From NCBI GenBank assembly GCA_008477525.1, contig SPDT01000003.1:2170001-2234000 (forward strand): a stretch of DNA of 64,000 nt, in the 5' to 3' direction. The position numbers and the translations under genes were made by a program. Positions 46,601 through 61,400 of this stretch are shown one piece after another. Positions within the stretch are counted from its first letter, which is position 1. The number at the start of each line of letters is the position of its first letter. Under the pieces are notes generated by a model. The model ran no database searches, was not told the DNA's origin, and was given only the letters and a program-made list of their open reading frames with translations. This stretch comes from Hypomyces perniciosus. Lineage: Eukaryota > Ascomycota > Sordariomycetes > Hypocreales > Hypocreaceae.

Positions 46601-49600
46601 ATATTATCTAGACTGCGATATAATAAAAAAGGCGGAACTAAAAGCGCTAAAAATAAAGAAGAATTACTAAAAGTAAAGTAAATTAAAATAATAATCTAAA
46701 TAGTAATTTTAGATAATGCAATTAAACTTAAAACTAGCATTTTTTTAAATATTATTTTAAAACTTACAAATACTTTAAAAGCAGACTTAATTGTAAAATT
46801 ATAAAGGATTACTGAAATACAGTTTTATAAAAAAACTAACTTAACTGTCTTTAAATATACTTTATATTAAGTAATATTTATTTTTATATATAAATACCCT
46901 TTAAAGGAAAAACTAGTAAAAAGATTAAATATAATAGCTATATATATAGAATTAATTATATAAATTATTTAATTACTATAAAATTAACCTTTTAAAGCTA
47001 TAACTTTATAACTTTTACTAGTAAAGGGATTATTAAATAATAAATTATTTGATTTTAAATATTTAAATTTATTATTACTTTTAAAAATATATGTTTATAA
47101 ATTAAAGTAATTAAATATAGCTATTAACTATAAGGCAAATTAATTATAAAAGTGTATAACCTAGATTTATATAGTTTAAATAGGAAAGATTTTCTACTAT
47201 TTATAAAACCTATTATAAATATAAGTATATTTAAAAAAGCTTAATAATATATTTATTAAAGTATTCATAGATTTAAAGTTAAAGGGAAATATTATCTTTT
47301 ATTAGCTAGCTATAAAATATAATATAATAATATACTTTTATAAAGCAGTTAATATTATATTTAATAATAGGCAAGTAAATATATATAGCGAAACTATTAT
47401 TTAGGTATATATAGGCAATGCCTAAATAATAGCTAGATTTTATATTATATTTAATAATATTTTAATGCCCTTTATCCTTAAGATATTATTTATTTAAGCT
47501 GTGCAGTTAATATTTAATTATATATTAAAGAAGAGGGATTTATATATAAAATGCAAAATAAAGAATATTTAAGTTATTACTTTTACTGCTGGAGCTATCC
47601 GTTAAAAATATAAAATGGAGGTATTATATAACTTAAAGTTAAAATAAATATTAACTTTATATTTAAATATAAAGTTAATAAAGTAGAAGAAAACTTAAAA
47701 AACCTTTACTTTACTTTTAAAGAGGAGGTTTTATATAGACTATTAAAATAAGCTAAGGAAGATTTAATTTAGCTGCTATTGGCTAATAAATTGAAAAATT
47801 AAATAAAAGCAATAAAGAAAGCAGTAAAAGAATTTAAAAAAGTAAAGGAATAAAAGAGAAGGTTTTAAAAGAAAATATAAAAGCGTAAATAGATTAAAAC
47901 TAATACTATATATAAAAAGAAAGGCATAAAAATCCATTTAATGGATAATACTTTATTTAATAGTTTTATTCTTGCTAAAAGTCTTTATTAAAAATAAAAA
48001 AAGTAAGATAAAGTTAAAGATAATTTAAACCCTAATACTTTATTTACTGAATATATTACTTTAAAGTTTTTACCAATTAAAGCTAGGTTAAGACTTACAT
48101 TAAACTGCCTGGCAGCAATCTTAAAGACAGTAAAAAAGAAACTAATAATATAAAAAACTGCAATATTAATGCAGATCTTGAAAAATAAAGAAATAGTATT
48201 TTCCTGGGATTTTATAGAATATAAAAAGCTAAACTTTAAAATTACTTTATTATAGACTATTTATATAATAGAATATAACGTTTAGCAAAGCAGCAGTATT
48301 TTAATCTTTAAAGGTATAAAAAAGAAAATAGTTAACCTGCTATGAATATATATTAAAAAAGGTCTTTTAAAGGAAGGCTATAGGCTATATAGAAACTTGT
48401 TTTTCTTAATATAAAAGAAAAATAATAGCCTTTACTTTATTAATTTTATTGTATAGATAAATAAAGTAACTATTAAGGATACCTTTATTCCCTTAAACGC
48501 AGATTAATTTAGCAAGGACTTTATAGGTTATATAATACTATTATTACTAGACTTTTTCTTAAGCTATTATTAAATCCTTTTTAATAAAAAAAGCTAAAAT
48601 ATAACTATATTTATAAGCCCTATTAGCCTTTTAAAATACTATACTCTTTTAAAAGGCGCTATAAACTTAATAGCGCAATTTTAATATATTATTCTTTTAA
48701 ATACTATTTAATTTTATATTTACAGTTTACTGACTATTCTTAGATAATATTATAGTATAAGGTTTAAAGTCTACCTATAGCGGTAAAAAAGTAATACCTA
48801 GGGTTTAATACTATATTTTAAAGTATTTGTAAAACCTAGATAAAACTTTAATAAATATTAAATTATTAGGATATATAATTTTAATAGTAAAATCAGTCCT
48901 TTATTTAAAATCTGCTAAATTAGTAAGGTATTTATATAAAATAGAAAGGCATTAACTAGCTATAGGCAAAATTATTAAAATTAAAGAATAAAAAAACTGT
49001 AAAACTATTGATAAAGTTTAATTTTTTTTTAGTTTAGTTAGCTATTATAAATACTAAATTAAACGTTTTATATAGATTATTAAGCCTTTAATGACTTTAT
49101 TAAAGAAAAATACCCTTTAAAAGTAGATTAAGGAATAATAGCAAGCTATAAATAAATTTAAACAGCTTATTATTTCCGCCTTAATACTAGTAATATTAAA
49201 TATAAATAAAGATATAGGGAAGTAATCTGTATAGTTAATGCTAGTATAGTAAATTAAAGGGCTATTTTAATATAGATTATAAAAAGGAAAAGACAACTAA
49301 TTCAATATAAAAGTGGATACTGGCTTCTATTAGAAATAAAGTATAATGCTATAAAAAAAGAATATAAAGCTTTACTTTAAGCCTTTAAAAGGCTATATAC
49401 TTATATCTATAAACTTTTATTTATATTAAAAGCAGATATTAAGGTAGTTATTAATTAAGTAATAATAGAATTAATAATATCCCTAGCAGGTATATAATTT
49501 AATAGATTAATTATATCCTTCTTTTTAACTTTACTATTAAATATATCTTTAAAAAAGAAAATATTATAGTAAATACTTTATTTTATAAACTAATAACTAC

Positions 49601-51297
49601 TATGAATAAGGCTAAAGCTAAGAAAAAAAGGGATTTAGAAGATTTTATAAATATATATTTAGGCACGATTTTGTTTATACTGCTAAGGGAAAAGTATAGT
49701 AAAGAGTTTTAATAAATTGCGCAATACCTTTAAATAATATAGAGATTATTTAATCTTTTAGCTGCAGACTTTTAGCGATTTAGGAATAAAGTAAAAAGGT
49801 TTATTATAAAAGATAGGAAATTATAGGTAAAATTAATAAAATACTGCTGCTAGCCTGTATTTATCTTTAATAGCTTAACTTTAAGGCAAATAGCTATTTA
49901 ATAATGCTATATTAAATTAGGCTATAAAGGCTAGGAAATAATTTTCTAGTTCTTAAAGGAAAGATATTAATGGCTGCAGATATAGAATAATATATATAAA
50001 GCAGTTATATTATACCTTTAATATTAAAGCTTTAATCTATACTGCTTTAAAGAGCCAGCTATTGCAATAAAATTAACTAGGCCTATAAAAAAGGTCTATT
50101 TTAATATTTAATATATCCTAAATAACTATAAATATATTTACCTATTTAAAGGAAAATATAACTTTTATAGATAAATAAAAGTAAAACTTATATTTACTTT
50201 ATTATTAACAGTAATAATAAAGTTTATATTTAAATAAATATACTGATTTAGTATAATAATTTAGGCTGTTATAAATAAGGGACTAAATATAAAAAAGATA
50301 CTTTTAAAGCTATTAGTTAATCTAAAAGTTAAAATTATTGAAATATTAATATATAACTTTAAAGTTAATACTGCAGTAAAGGTTAACTATTAAAGTTTAA
50401 TATTAATATTAATAAAAATAGCTAGGCTTAATAAAAAGTGGTTCCAGAACTTAAATAAAGCGATTATAGCTGATAAATATATAGTGAAAAGTTTAACAAG
50501 GTAGTTTATATTTTACTTATTATTTAACTAAGAACTGATTTTTCCTTTAAAGGTAAAATTACCTATTTGGCGGCTAATTGACTAGGATAAAGTCTATATA
50601 ATAGAAAATTAATTAATAGTGTATATTTATATACTTAAAAAAAAGGAAAATATTAAAATAGCCTAAGAGAAAGTAACTGCATTTCGCTAAATATTAATTA
50701 AAAGGATAGATATTAATAATTAATATTTGCTATAAAAAGCAGCTAAACTACTTTTCTTTAATAACTTTATTTTACTTTATAATATAAAGCGCTAAAAAGA
50801 CCTTTTAAAAGATATAAAATTAAGGATATATTAGCTAGGCCTATTTAAGATTAAATTTTAAGCGGATATAATAAAAGTATATAAACTAACAATATTAAAT
50901 AAAGTCTTGTTTAATAAATTTTATTTAAGTAAATATTTAAAGAAGTTTATAAAAGATAGATTTAGCTAGTAAATAACTAAAAATAATAAAAAAACTTTTA
51001 TAGATTAAGACTTAAAGGCAGATAAAGATTTACTTAAAGATAAAATAGTTAATAAAGTAATAATTAAAGTTATTAATAATTAAAAACTTAAAAAGCTTTA
51101 TAGTAACTTTTTAATTACTAAAAGAATATATAGTTAATAAAATTAAATAGTTTAGCTAAAAATTAGGGTATATATTTATAAATTAAAGGAAGAAAAGATA
51201 TTTTAACTAAAATATAGTCCTTTATAATACTTTAAAGTAGCTATTTTTAAAATAGACTAAATAAGTTGGGATAATTACCTTTATATAGAGGATATTT
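43282..51297 (+). mobile_element. Gypsy-type LTR retrotransposon (plus copy), RIP-degraded, 3' end missing
   Basis: 5' LTR 43282-43682, then a leader matching the one next to the LTR at 62999. Plus-strand reading, ignoring stops, gives a Gypsy reverse transcriptase with F-L-D-N-I-I-V (about 48736-48760) and, further on, an H2C2-type integrase zinc-binding region (about 49899-50010, G-x-K-G then L-K-x-R-Y). Reverse transcriptase before integrase is the Gypsy order. Similarity to the minus copy runs to about 51295, where an inverted LTR begins; the 3' untranslated part and 3' LTR are absent. It interrupts the Copia B fragment at 43281. Confidence 0.8.
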
Positions 51298-51701
51298 TGT
51301 CGAGGGGGAATTGGCACTCCAAAACATATACACAACATACACACACACCTATATACAATAACTGGTATCAAGCGCAGGAACCGCGCTCCTGACAGAACCA
51401 TAAAGCAGCGATTAAATAATATAGGGGCTAAAAAGATACTGCAGATCATTTAATCATAATACCAGCAGCCAAAAGCAATTAACAGTTATCTTTATATACC
51501 TCAGTAACTGTATTTTTACAGGTAAGGTTATATATTAAAAGGGGAAAAAGGGTATTGTTCATTAAACTAGGTCTATCTATATATCTTTATACTCCTATGC
51601 TTTCTTAATCCAGTAACTGCTGAAATAAACAGCCAACCTTTCTCAGGTAAGCTAATAAAAACAAAATACTAATATATTAGGTATATTAATTACCTTTAAT
51701 A
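51298..51701 (-). repeat. 3' LTR of the minus-strand Gypsy element
   Basis: 404 bp, starts TGTCGAGGGGG on the plus strand and ends ACCTTTAATA. The 75-codon minus-strand frame 51222-51449 crosses its edge and is not a gene. Confidence 0.85.
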
Positions 51702-54700
51702 AAACCCTCTTTATAAGTATTCGCGAATGAAAGTAGTGAATTTTAATAAAACACTTTCTTTATTAATCCCTTTAATATTAATATAATAATATTTAAGGAA
51801 AATGTAAATAATATAGGAAAGTAGCGGAAAAAGTATTATTAAAAGAAGAAAAAAAAAAAAAAAAAAGGGAAAGAAAATTAAAAGCAGAATTACTGCCGTT
51901 TATATTACTAATTCCTCCCTATCCAATCTATATCAAATTATTCCCTTCCTGTTAGAATTATTATAATTAAATAGTCCCCTTTTATTAATCTCTTTATCGC
52001 CAGGCATTTTAAACTACTATCCGCTTATTTTATATCAGTTATCCTATTATTTATATAGGTATATAAACTTATTCTCAGATATTGTCTTAAGCTAATTCAT
52101 TTATTAGCCTAAATAAGGTTAGGCTGCAGTATATATTTAAAGCTGTAATTCGCTAAACCTAAGAATATTAAAGTGCAGTTTTCCCTATTACTGCTGCAAA
52201 GGCCACTATTATAGCTTGCCCTCTTTCGCCTAGTTTTAAAAAAGCCTTTTTATTATCTTTAATTACTCGCCAATTAAATTCAATAATAACTCTTAAAACT
52301 CTTTTATCCTTTAAGTCTTAATTATCCTTTAATACATTAAAAGAGCTACTACTTTCTTTAAAGGAAACCGACTTTATATTTAAAGTTTTAATATTATTAG
52401 CGACAGCTAATATAGTTAGCGGGGGTTTTATAGGTTATAGCATTACCGAAAAATACATTAACCTACTTTTAATCATTAATCTTACTACTATTTTTATAAA
52501 AGATACTGCTTATATTACTAGGCTAGCAGTATTATTTTATTTCTTTACTATTAATACTATTTATAAAGTAAAAGAAAATACTTTTCTTTTCCTTTACTAT
52601 AACTGGCTTAGCTGTATAGCTAAAGGTATAGGTATTGTCAGTATAGGAAGTTATATTCTAAGTGCTAGCTACTATTATTAAAATCTTCTTTAAATGCCTA
52701 GAGGTAAAAAGGCAATTAATTATTAAAAAAGACTATTATTATAATAGATTAACCTATTCTCTTTTATAGGGTTATTTACTAGTACTCCTAAGTCAGCTAA
52801 GCACTAACCACTAATTTTTATTATATTCCTCCTATAAATTATTCCAGGAAAAGCCTATTAGCCTTAATTTAACTTAATTAAATAATACCTAATTAAAAAA
52901 GGTAAGATATTTTTAATATTTATCCTAGAATTTATAATAGTAAGTTTATTTACTATTAAAGATTAGTGCAAAACTTAAATAATATTTATACAGCTTTTAG
53001 CTAAATATTTAAAGTATAGGTATTAGCACTAATCCTAAAGTAAAAGTTTAAATCCCTTTAAGTTAATTATTTTATACTTTTTAAAGCTAAAAGAAATAAG
53101 GATCCCGCTTAAAGGTCTTGCTAGTTAATTTAATTTAACGCCAATAAGTCTATAAAGCGTTTACTAAATTTAAAACAGGCTTAAATAGCTATATTTATTA
53201 GCTTTAGGTTATTCTATATATAGGACTATATAAAAGCTGAATAAATAAAGAAATCTAGCTTTCTTGACTATATAGGCCTATAAATTAAAGAACTGCTGCA
53301 CTTAGCGCTTACAGTTATATCTATAAAAGTCAAAGTAGTAAAGGTACCTGCATTTATTAAAAATATAAGTATACTAGTGTTTAAGGAAATAAATTAACCC
53401 TATAAAAATTTATTATCCTTTAATAAAATACTGGAAATTCTATAGTCTATTATAAATACTAAAAGCTTAAATTATTATTTAATTAAAGGTAAAGGCACCT
53501 TTAAAAATATCTATAAATACTATTATCTTAGTTTAGGCTGCTTTTATAGTTACTAATCCTTTTATTACTATATAAAGTATTGCCTGTAAAGTAAAGTTTA
53601 ATACTTATCTTTTATAAGAAAGGTTATATAAAAAGTTATAAATGTCTTTAATATAAAAGTACTATTTATTTACTTTAAAGTCAGGCATTAATATAAAATT
53701 CTTATAGTAAATATAGTTTAAAGTAATTATTGTTTTAACTAATAGTTATAAATAACTGGTAGTATACTAGTTAAGTTAAAGGTAAATCTATAATAGTTAA
53801 TAATTATATTAATTTATAATAGGATTAATAGTAAGGTTTTATTTATTTAGCTTGAAAAAGTTCCTAGCGCGGCTTAAAGATACTTAGCTAATATAGCAGG
53901 GGAGTAAAGTTTTTAATTTATTTTCTATAAGCTAGAAAAATAAAATAAAAGGGTAAAGGTCTTTCTTTAAATAGGATATTATAGTAGAGAAAGAAAAAAG
54001 GTATAATTAAATAGTTTTAAAGCAGGATTTAAAGTAAAGGCAATATTTTAATTATAATAAAACAGGATTATATTTAAGTAAATAAAAAAAAGAAAAAGAG
54101 GTAGAGTATAATATTATTTTTGTCTTTTTATAAGTATAGGTATACAGTTTAGTGTATAGGGTAGTTTCTTTATTATATATAAATTACTGTTTGTTTAAAG
54201 TAGCCTCTATAACTTATTTTTTTTTTTTCTTTTCTCTCTCTCTCTTTTCTCTTTTTCCTAATCCTTCCTTAGCTATTATTTAATTATAAAGGATCCCGCT
54301 AAAAAAGCCTATTATTAATTGCCTAATATAGCCAACCTTGTTAATATATTTATTACAGGCAAGAAAACCTCTAGCAAGATTTCTTTATCCTGGAAAGGTT
54401 AAACCTAGCTTTATCTTTTTACTTAGCCGTCTACTTTAAATAAAGCTTTAGTAAATAAGTATTATTTAATCGGCATCTTTATTTTAACTTTATCTAAATC
54501 TAAAAGTATTTTACTATTTAAATCATAAGTAGTATTAATATTAATCAATTAAACTTATTAATCTATTTAAAGATTACTTTCTCCCTTTTATTTATATTAT
54601 CTTTATTACTCTTATTATTTATAAAAAGTTATACCTTTAAAGAATATTTTTAGCGCTATACTTTTAAAGGCTTTTAGTTATATCTTTAAAATATTACACG

Positions 54701-55430
54701 CGCTATTAAAAGAAAGCTTTTTAAGTTTATCTATATCCTAGCAAAGATTTTATATATTTATAGGTAGTTTTTTTATACTCTTTTTAAGTAAATAAAGTGT
54801 ATTAAAGCCTTATTTATATTATTTTATAGACAGTGCAATCCTTAATTTTGCTAGGGGTATTTTTAGACTTAGTTTATTATTATTATAACTGCTAAAGAAT
54901 ATATTTTATTCCCTTTTTATAACTATATCTTTATCCTAGGTTTTTAATAAAAGGACTATTTAAATTGCCTTTAATTTAAAGCCTTTTTTTATATTTAGCG
55001 ATATTTTTTTAATTACTAGCCTTAATAAACTAATTAAAGTATAGCTACTACTTTCCTTAAAAAGGATTAAATACTTACTTTTATTAAGCTAGTAGTCTTT
55101 AGTTATTTTAATCTTTTAATAGCCCTTTATTTTATAAAGGACTTTCCTTATTTTAAAAGAAATAAAAAGGCAGAAAGTTAGGCGATTTGGTAGGTTTAAA
55201 AGTTTATTTTAACTTTTATTATGAAAAAATAAACAGTTAATAAAGAAATATAATTAATAAATTATTTAATCTTATAGTTCTCTTCTTTATAATATACTTA
55301 GGTTATATTTTTTATAGGTAAGGCAGTAAACTTTAATTAATAGCTATCTCCTCCCCCTTAAAAACAGCACTTAATAGCTGTTTTTTAAAAATATTGCCGC
55401 TTATCCTCTTTTATATATCCTTTATATAAA
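51702..55430. other. Extra 3.7-kb segment between Gypsy pol and its 3' LTR
   Basis: RIP-degraded. Contains an A18 tract near 51849-51866 and a T/CT-rich tract at 54218-54254. Minus-strand reading at about 52130-52390 gives a long protein-like stretch with few stops; plus-strand reading from about 54290 also looks protein-like. It may be a third ORF region of the element or another nested insertion; I cannot assign it. Confidence 0.45.
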
Positions 55431-58400
55431 GGTAATTATCCCGATTTATTTAGCTTATTCTAGGAATAGCCACTTTAAAGTATTATAAAAGACTATATCT
55501 TAATTAAAATATCTCTTTTTCCTTTAACTTATAAGTATATACCCTAGTTCTCGGCTAAACTATTTAATTTTATTAACTATATATTCCTTTAATAGTTAAA
55601 GAGTTACTATAAAGCTCTTTAAGTTTTTGGTTATTAATAACCTTAATTATCGCTCTATTAACTACTGTATCTTTAAATAAATCTTTATCTGCCTTTAAGT
55701 CTTAATCTATAAAAGTCTCTTTATTATTTTCAGCCACCTACTAGCTAAATTTATCTTTTATAAACTTCTTTAAATATTCGCTTAAATAAATCTTATTAAG
55801 CAGGACCTTATTTAATATTTTTAGTTTATATACTTTTATTATATCCGCTTAAAACTTAATCTTAAATAAGCCTAGTTAATATATCTTTAGTTTTATATCT
55901 TTTAAAAGGTCCCTTTAGCGCTTTGCATTATAAAGTAAAATAAAGTCGCTAAAGAGGAGTAATTTAGCTATTTTCTGCTATAAATATTAATTATTAGTAT
56001 TTATCCTTTTAGCTAATATTTAGTGAAATGCAGTTACTCTCTTTTAAGCTATTTTAATATCTCCCTCTTTTTTATTAAATATATAAATATACGCTATTAA
56101 TTAATCTTTTATTATATAGACTTTATTTTAGTTAATTAGCTGCTAAGTAAATAGTTTTACTTTTAATAGAAAAATCGATTCCTAGCTAAATAATAAATAT
56201 AATGCAGAATACTCTATTAAGCTTTTTACTATATATCTATCAGCTATAATTGCTTTATTTAAATTCCAGAACTACTTTTTATTAAGCTTAGCTATCTTTA
56301 TTAATGCTAATATTAAGCTTTAATAGCTGACCTCTACTATAATATTAGCTTTAAAGTTATATACTAATACCTTTAAAAGTATTTTTTTTATTTTTAGTCC
56401 CTTATTTATAATAGCCTAAATTATTATACTAAATCAATATATCTATTTAAGTATAAACTTTATTATTACTATTAATAATAAAATAAATATAGGTTTTACT
56501 TTTATTTATTATAAAAGTTATATTTTCCTTTAAATAAATAAATATATTTATAGTTATTTAAGATATATTAAATATTAAAATAGACTTTCTTTGTAGGCTT
56601 AGTTAATTTTATTATAATAGCTGGCTCTTTAACGCAGTATAGATTAAAGCCTTAATATTAAAGGTATAATATAACTGCTTTATATATATTATTCTATATC
56701 TGCAGCTACTAGTATCTTTCTTTTAAAAACTAGAAAGTTACCTTTTAGCCTTTATAGCCTATTTTAATATAATACTGCTAAATAGCTATTTTCTTTAAGG
56801 TTAAGCTATTAAAGATAAATACAGGTTAGCGGCAGTATTGTATTAATTTTGCCTATAATTTCCTGTCTTTTACAATAAACCTTTTTACTTTATTTTTAAA
56901 TTACTAGAAGTTTATAGCTAAAAGATTAAATAGTCTTTATATTATTTCAAAGTACTGCGCGATTTATTAAAACTTTTTACTATACTCCTCCCCTAGTAGT
57001 ATAAATAAAATTGTATTTAAATATATATCTATAAAATCTTTTAAATCCCCTTTTTTCTTAGCTTTAGCTTTATCTATAGCAGTTATTAATTTATAAAATA
57101 AAGTGTTTACTATAATATTTTCTTTTTTAAAGATATACTTAATAGTAAAGTTAAAAAGAAGGATATAATTAATCTATTAGGTTATATACCTGCCAGGGAT
57201 ATTATTAATTCTATTATTTATTTAATTAATAACTACTTTAGCGTCTATTTCTAGTATAAATAAAAGCCTATAGATATAAGTATATAGCCTTTTAAAGGCT
57301 TAAAGTAAAGCTTTATATTTTTTCTTTATAGTATTATACTTTATTTTTAATAAAAGCTAGTATCTACTTTTATATTAAATTAATTATCTTTTCCCTTTTA
57401 TAATCTATATTAAAACAGCCCTTTAACCTATTATACTAGCATTAACTATAAAGATTATTTCCCTATATCCTTTACTTATATTTAATATTACTAGTATTAA
57501 AGCGGAAGTAATAAACTCTTTAAATTTATTTATAGTTTACTATTATTTTTTAGTTTACTTTTAAGGGGCGTTTTTCTTTAATAAAGTTATTAAAGGCTTA
57601 ATAATCTATATAAAATATTCAATCTAGCATCTATAGTAGCCAACTAGATTAAGGAAAGATTAAACTTTATTAATAGTTTTATAGTTTTTTTATTCTTTAA
57701 TTTTAATAATTTTACCTATAGCTAATTAGCGCCCTTTTATTTTATATAAATACCTTACTAATTTAGCAGATTCCTAATAAAAGATTAATTTTACTGGTAA
57801 AATTATATATCTTAATAGTTTAATATTTACTAGGGTTTTATTTAGGTTTTATAGATACTTTAAAATATAGTATTAAACCTTAAATATTGCTTTTTTACTG
57901 CTATATATAGACTTTAAACTTTATACTATAATATTATTTAAAAATAGTCAGTAAACTATAAATATAAAATTAAATAGTATTTAAAGAATAATATATTAAA
58001 ATTACACTACTAAATTTATAGCGCCTATTAAAAGAGTATAGTATCTTAAAAGGCTAATAAGGCTTATAAATATAGTTATATTTTAGCTTTTCTTATTAAA
58101 AGGGATTTAATTATAGCCTAAAAAAAAGTCTAGTAATAATAGTATTATATAACCTGCGAAGTCTTTATTAAATTAGTCTATATTTAAGGGAATAAAGGTA
58201 TCCTTAATAGTTACTTTATTTATTTATATAATAGAGTTAATAAAGTAAAGGCTATTATCTTTCTTTTATATTAAGAAAAATAGGTTTTTATATAGCCTAT
58301 AGCTTTCCTTTAAAAAACCTTTTTTAATATATATTTATAGTAGGTTAATTACTTTCTTTTCTATACCTTTAAGGATTAGGATATTACTACTCTGCTAAGC

Positions 58401-61400
58401 ATTATATTCTACTATATAAATAATCTATAGTAAAGCAATCTTAAAGTTTAGCTTTCTATATTCTATAAAATCCCAGGAAAGTGCTATTTCCTTATTTTTT
58501 AGGATTTACATTAAAATTGCGGTTTCTTATATTATTAATTTCCCTTCTACTATCTTTAAGATTACTGCCAGGCAGTTTAGTATAAGTCTTAACCTAGCTT
58601 TAATTAATAAAAACTTTAGTGTAATATATTTAATAAATAGGGTATTAAAGTTTAAATTATCCTTAACTTTATTTTACTTTTTTTATTTTTAATTAAAACT
58701 TTTAATAGGAATAGAACTATTAGATAAGGTATTGTCTACTAGATAGATTTTTATGCCTTTTTTTTTATATATAATATTAGTTTTAATCTACTCGCGCTTC
58801 CGCGCTCTTTTTTAAGACCTTCTCCTTTATTCCTTTACTCTTTTAAATTCCTTTACTATTTTCTTTATTGCTTTTATTTAATCTTTTAATTTATTAGCCA
58901 GTAATAGCTAAATTAAATCCTTTTTAATTTACTTTAACAGTCTATATAAAACCTCCTCTTTAAAAGTAAAGTAAAGGTTTTCTAAGCTTTTTTCTATTTT
59001 ATTAACTTTATACTTAAATATAAAGTTAATATTTATTTTAGCTTTAAATTATATAATACCTTTATTTTATATTCCTAATAAATAGCTTTAGCAGTTAAAG
59101 TAATAACTTAAATATTCCCTATTCTATATTTTATATATAAATCCCTATTCCTTAATATATAATTAAATATTAGCTGCATAGCTTAAATAAATAGTATTTT
59201 AAAGATAAAGGGCATTAAGATATTATTAAATACAATATAAAATCTAGCTACTATCTAGGTATTACCTATATATACTTAAATAACAGTTTTACTGTATATA
59301 TTTATTTACTTATTATTAAATATAATATTAACTACTTTATAGGAATATATTATTACATTATATTTTATAGCTAGCTAATAAAAGATAATATTTCCCTTTA
59401 ACTTTAAGTCTATAAATGCTTTAATAAGTATACTATTAGGCTTTTTTAAATATACCTATATCTATAATAGGTCCTATAAATGGCAGAGGATTTTTCCTAT
59501 TTAAATTATATAAATCCAGGTTATAGACTTCTATAATTAATTTGCCTTTTAGTTAATGGCTATATATAATTATTTTAGCTTATAAAAGTATATTTTTAAA
59601 GGTAGTAATAGGTTTAAGTTTTTAAGATTAAATAACTCTTCATTTAATAATCCCTTTATTAGTAAAGGTTATAAGGTTATAGTTTTAAAAGGTTAATCTT
59701 ATAGCAATTAAACGACTTATATAGTCGGTTCTATATATATAGCTATTACATCTAGTCTTTTTAATAGTTTTTCCTTTAAAGGATATTTATATATAAAGAT
59801 AAATATTACTTAATGCAAGGTATATTTTAAGATAGTTAAGTTAATTTTCCTATAAAACTATATTTTAGTAATCTTTTATAATTTTGCAATTAAATCTGCT
59901 TTTAAGGCATTTACGAGTTTTAGAATAGTATTTAAAAGAGTGCTAGTTTTAAGCTTAATTGCATTATCTAGAATTACTGCTTGGATTACTATTTTAGCTT
60001 ACTTTACTTTTAGTAATTCCTCCCTATTTTCAGCGCCTTTAATTCTGCCTTCTTTATTATATTGCAGTCTAGACTGTATAGCCTTTAAGGTTATAGGTAT
60101 AGGGTCTAAATATGGTTACTTTTTCTTAATTGGTTTTTCTACTTAAAGTAGTAATAGCTCTTCTTTAGCTTACTTATCTACTTTATTAATTATATAAATA
60201 CACTTTTATCCCCTACCAGTTATAAAGTTAATAAAAAGAGTCTAATTAAATAATTCCTTAATTAAGCTGGCCTAATTATATTTATTTAAAGGTTTTTCTA
60301 AAGAGGCTATTTTAGTTAAGTTTATAGAAAAATTTTTAACCCTTTTTATTTATATATTATCCCTTTTTTTAGCAATTATTTAATCTTTACCTATAAAGTA
60401 TATAATATTTATTATTAATCCCTTTATAAAAATTATATTTAACCTTTATAATGCCTAGATTTTAAATATTTCCCTATATATTACTTTATTATAAATAATA
60501 TTAAAGAGTTTAGCCTTATAAGTAATCGGTTCCTAGTTAAAGAAGCCAGGTTTTATCTTTTTTATAAATAATAGGCTTAAAGAAACCTTATTTTAAGCTC
60601 TAAACGATTCTCCTTAAAGCGCTAGTATTTTTTATATATAAATCCTAATAGTTATAATTAATATAATAAGTTAAGGCGGGACTAAGGTTTTCTATAGGCT
60701 TATTTAAGTTATTTTTACTATTAGGTTATATATTATAAACCTATAGCCTTTATTATAGGCTAATTTAGCGCAGTTTTAAAGAAAATAGTCTTTATCTTTA
60801 TAATACTAATAGTATTTAATATTAGCAACTACCTTTAAGTAATTAATAAAGAAAGTATTTAGTATATTATTATATAAAGGGTTTATTATATTAATATTAT
60901 TAATAGTAATTATTAAAGTTAAAGGTTTTTATTTAGGTTTATTACTACTAATAGTAATATAATAATATTTTCTTTCTTTTAAGTTAATTGCTATTTCCTT
61001 TTATTAAAAGAGCTAAATCGCTAGTTTATTAAATTTTTTAAATAAAGCATTTATTTAATCTTTAAGCTGTAAAGTTATAGTTAATTCTGCGGGTTTAGGC
61101 TATTCTTTTTTTCGCTTTTTTATCCTTAAGCTTAACTTTAACTTAAATAAATCTAATAAATCCCTAATCTTAAATAATCTTTTATTAAACTCTTAAAAAC
61201 AGGCTTTTTAAATATTAAACTCTATTAATATTCTATTAGAAAAAAGTATCCAGACTTTAATATACACTAAATCCTTAAAATTATTAATTTTATTAATCCC
61301 TTTAAAAGCTATTACTAGCTAAAGTAGCTTTAGTAGTATTACTTTCGCGATATTATAAGAATATAATATCACTATCCTTCAATTTTTCTTATTAAACTTT

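Noticed and set aside
59940..60146. 68-codon plus-strand hydrophobic frame
   Set aside because: Antisense to the gag/pol region of the minus-strand Gypsy element.
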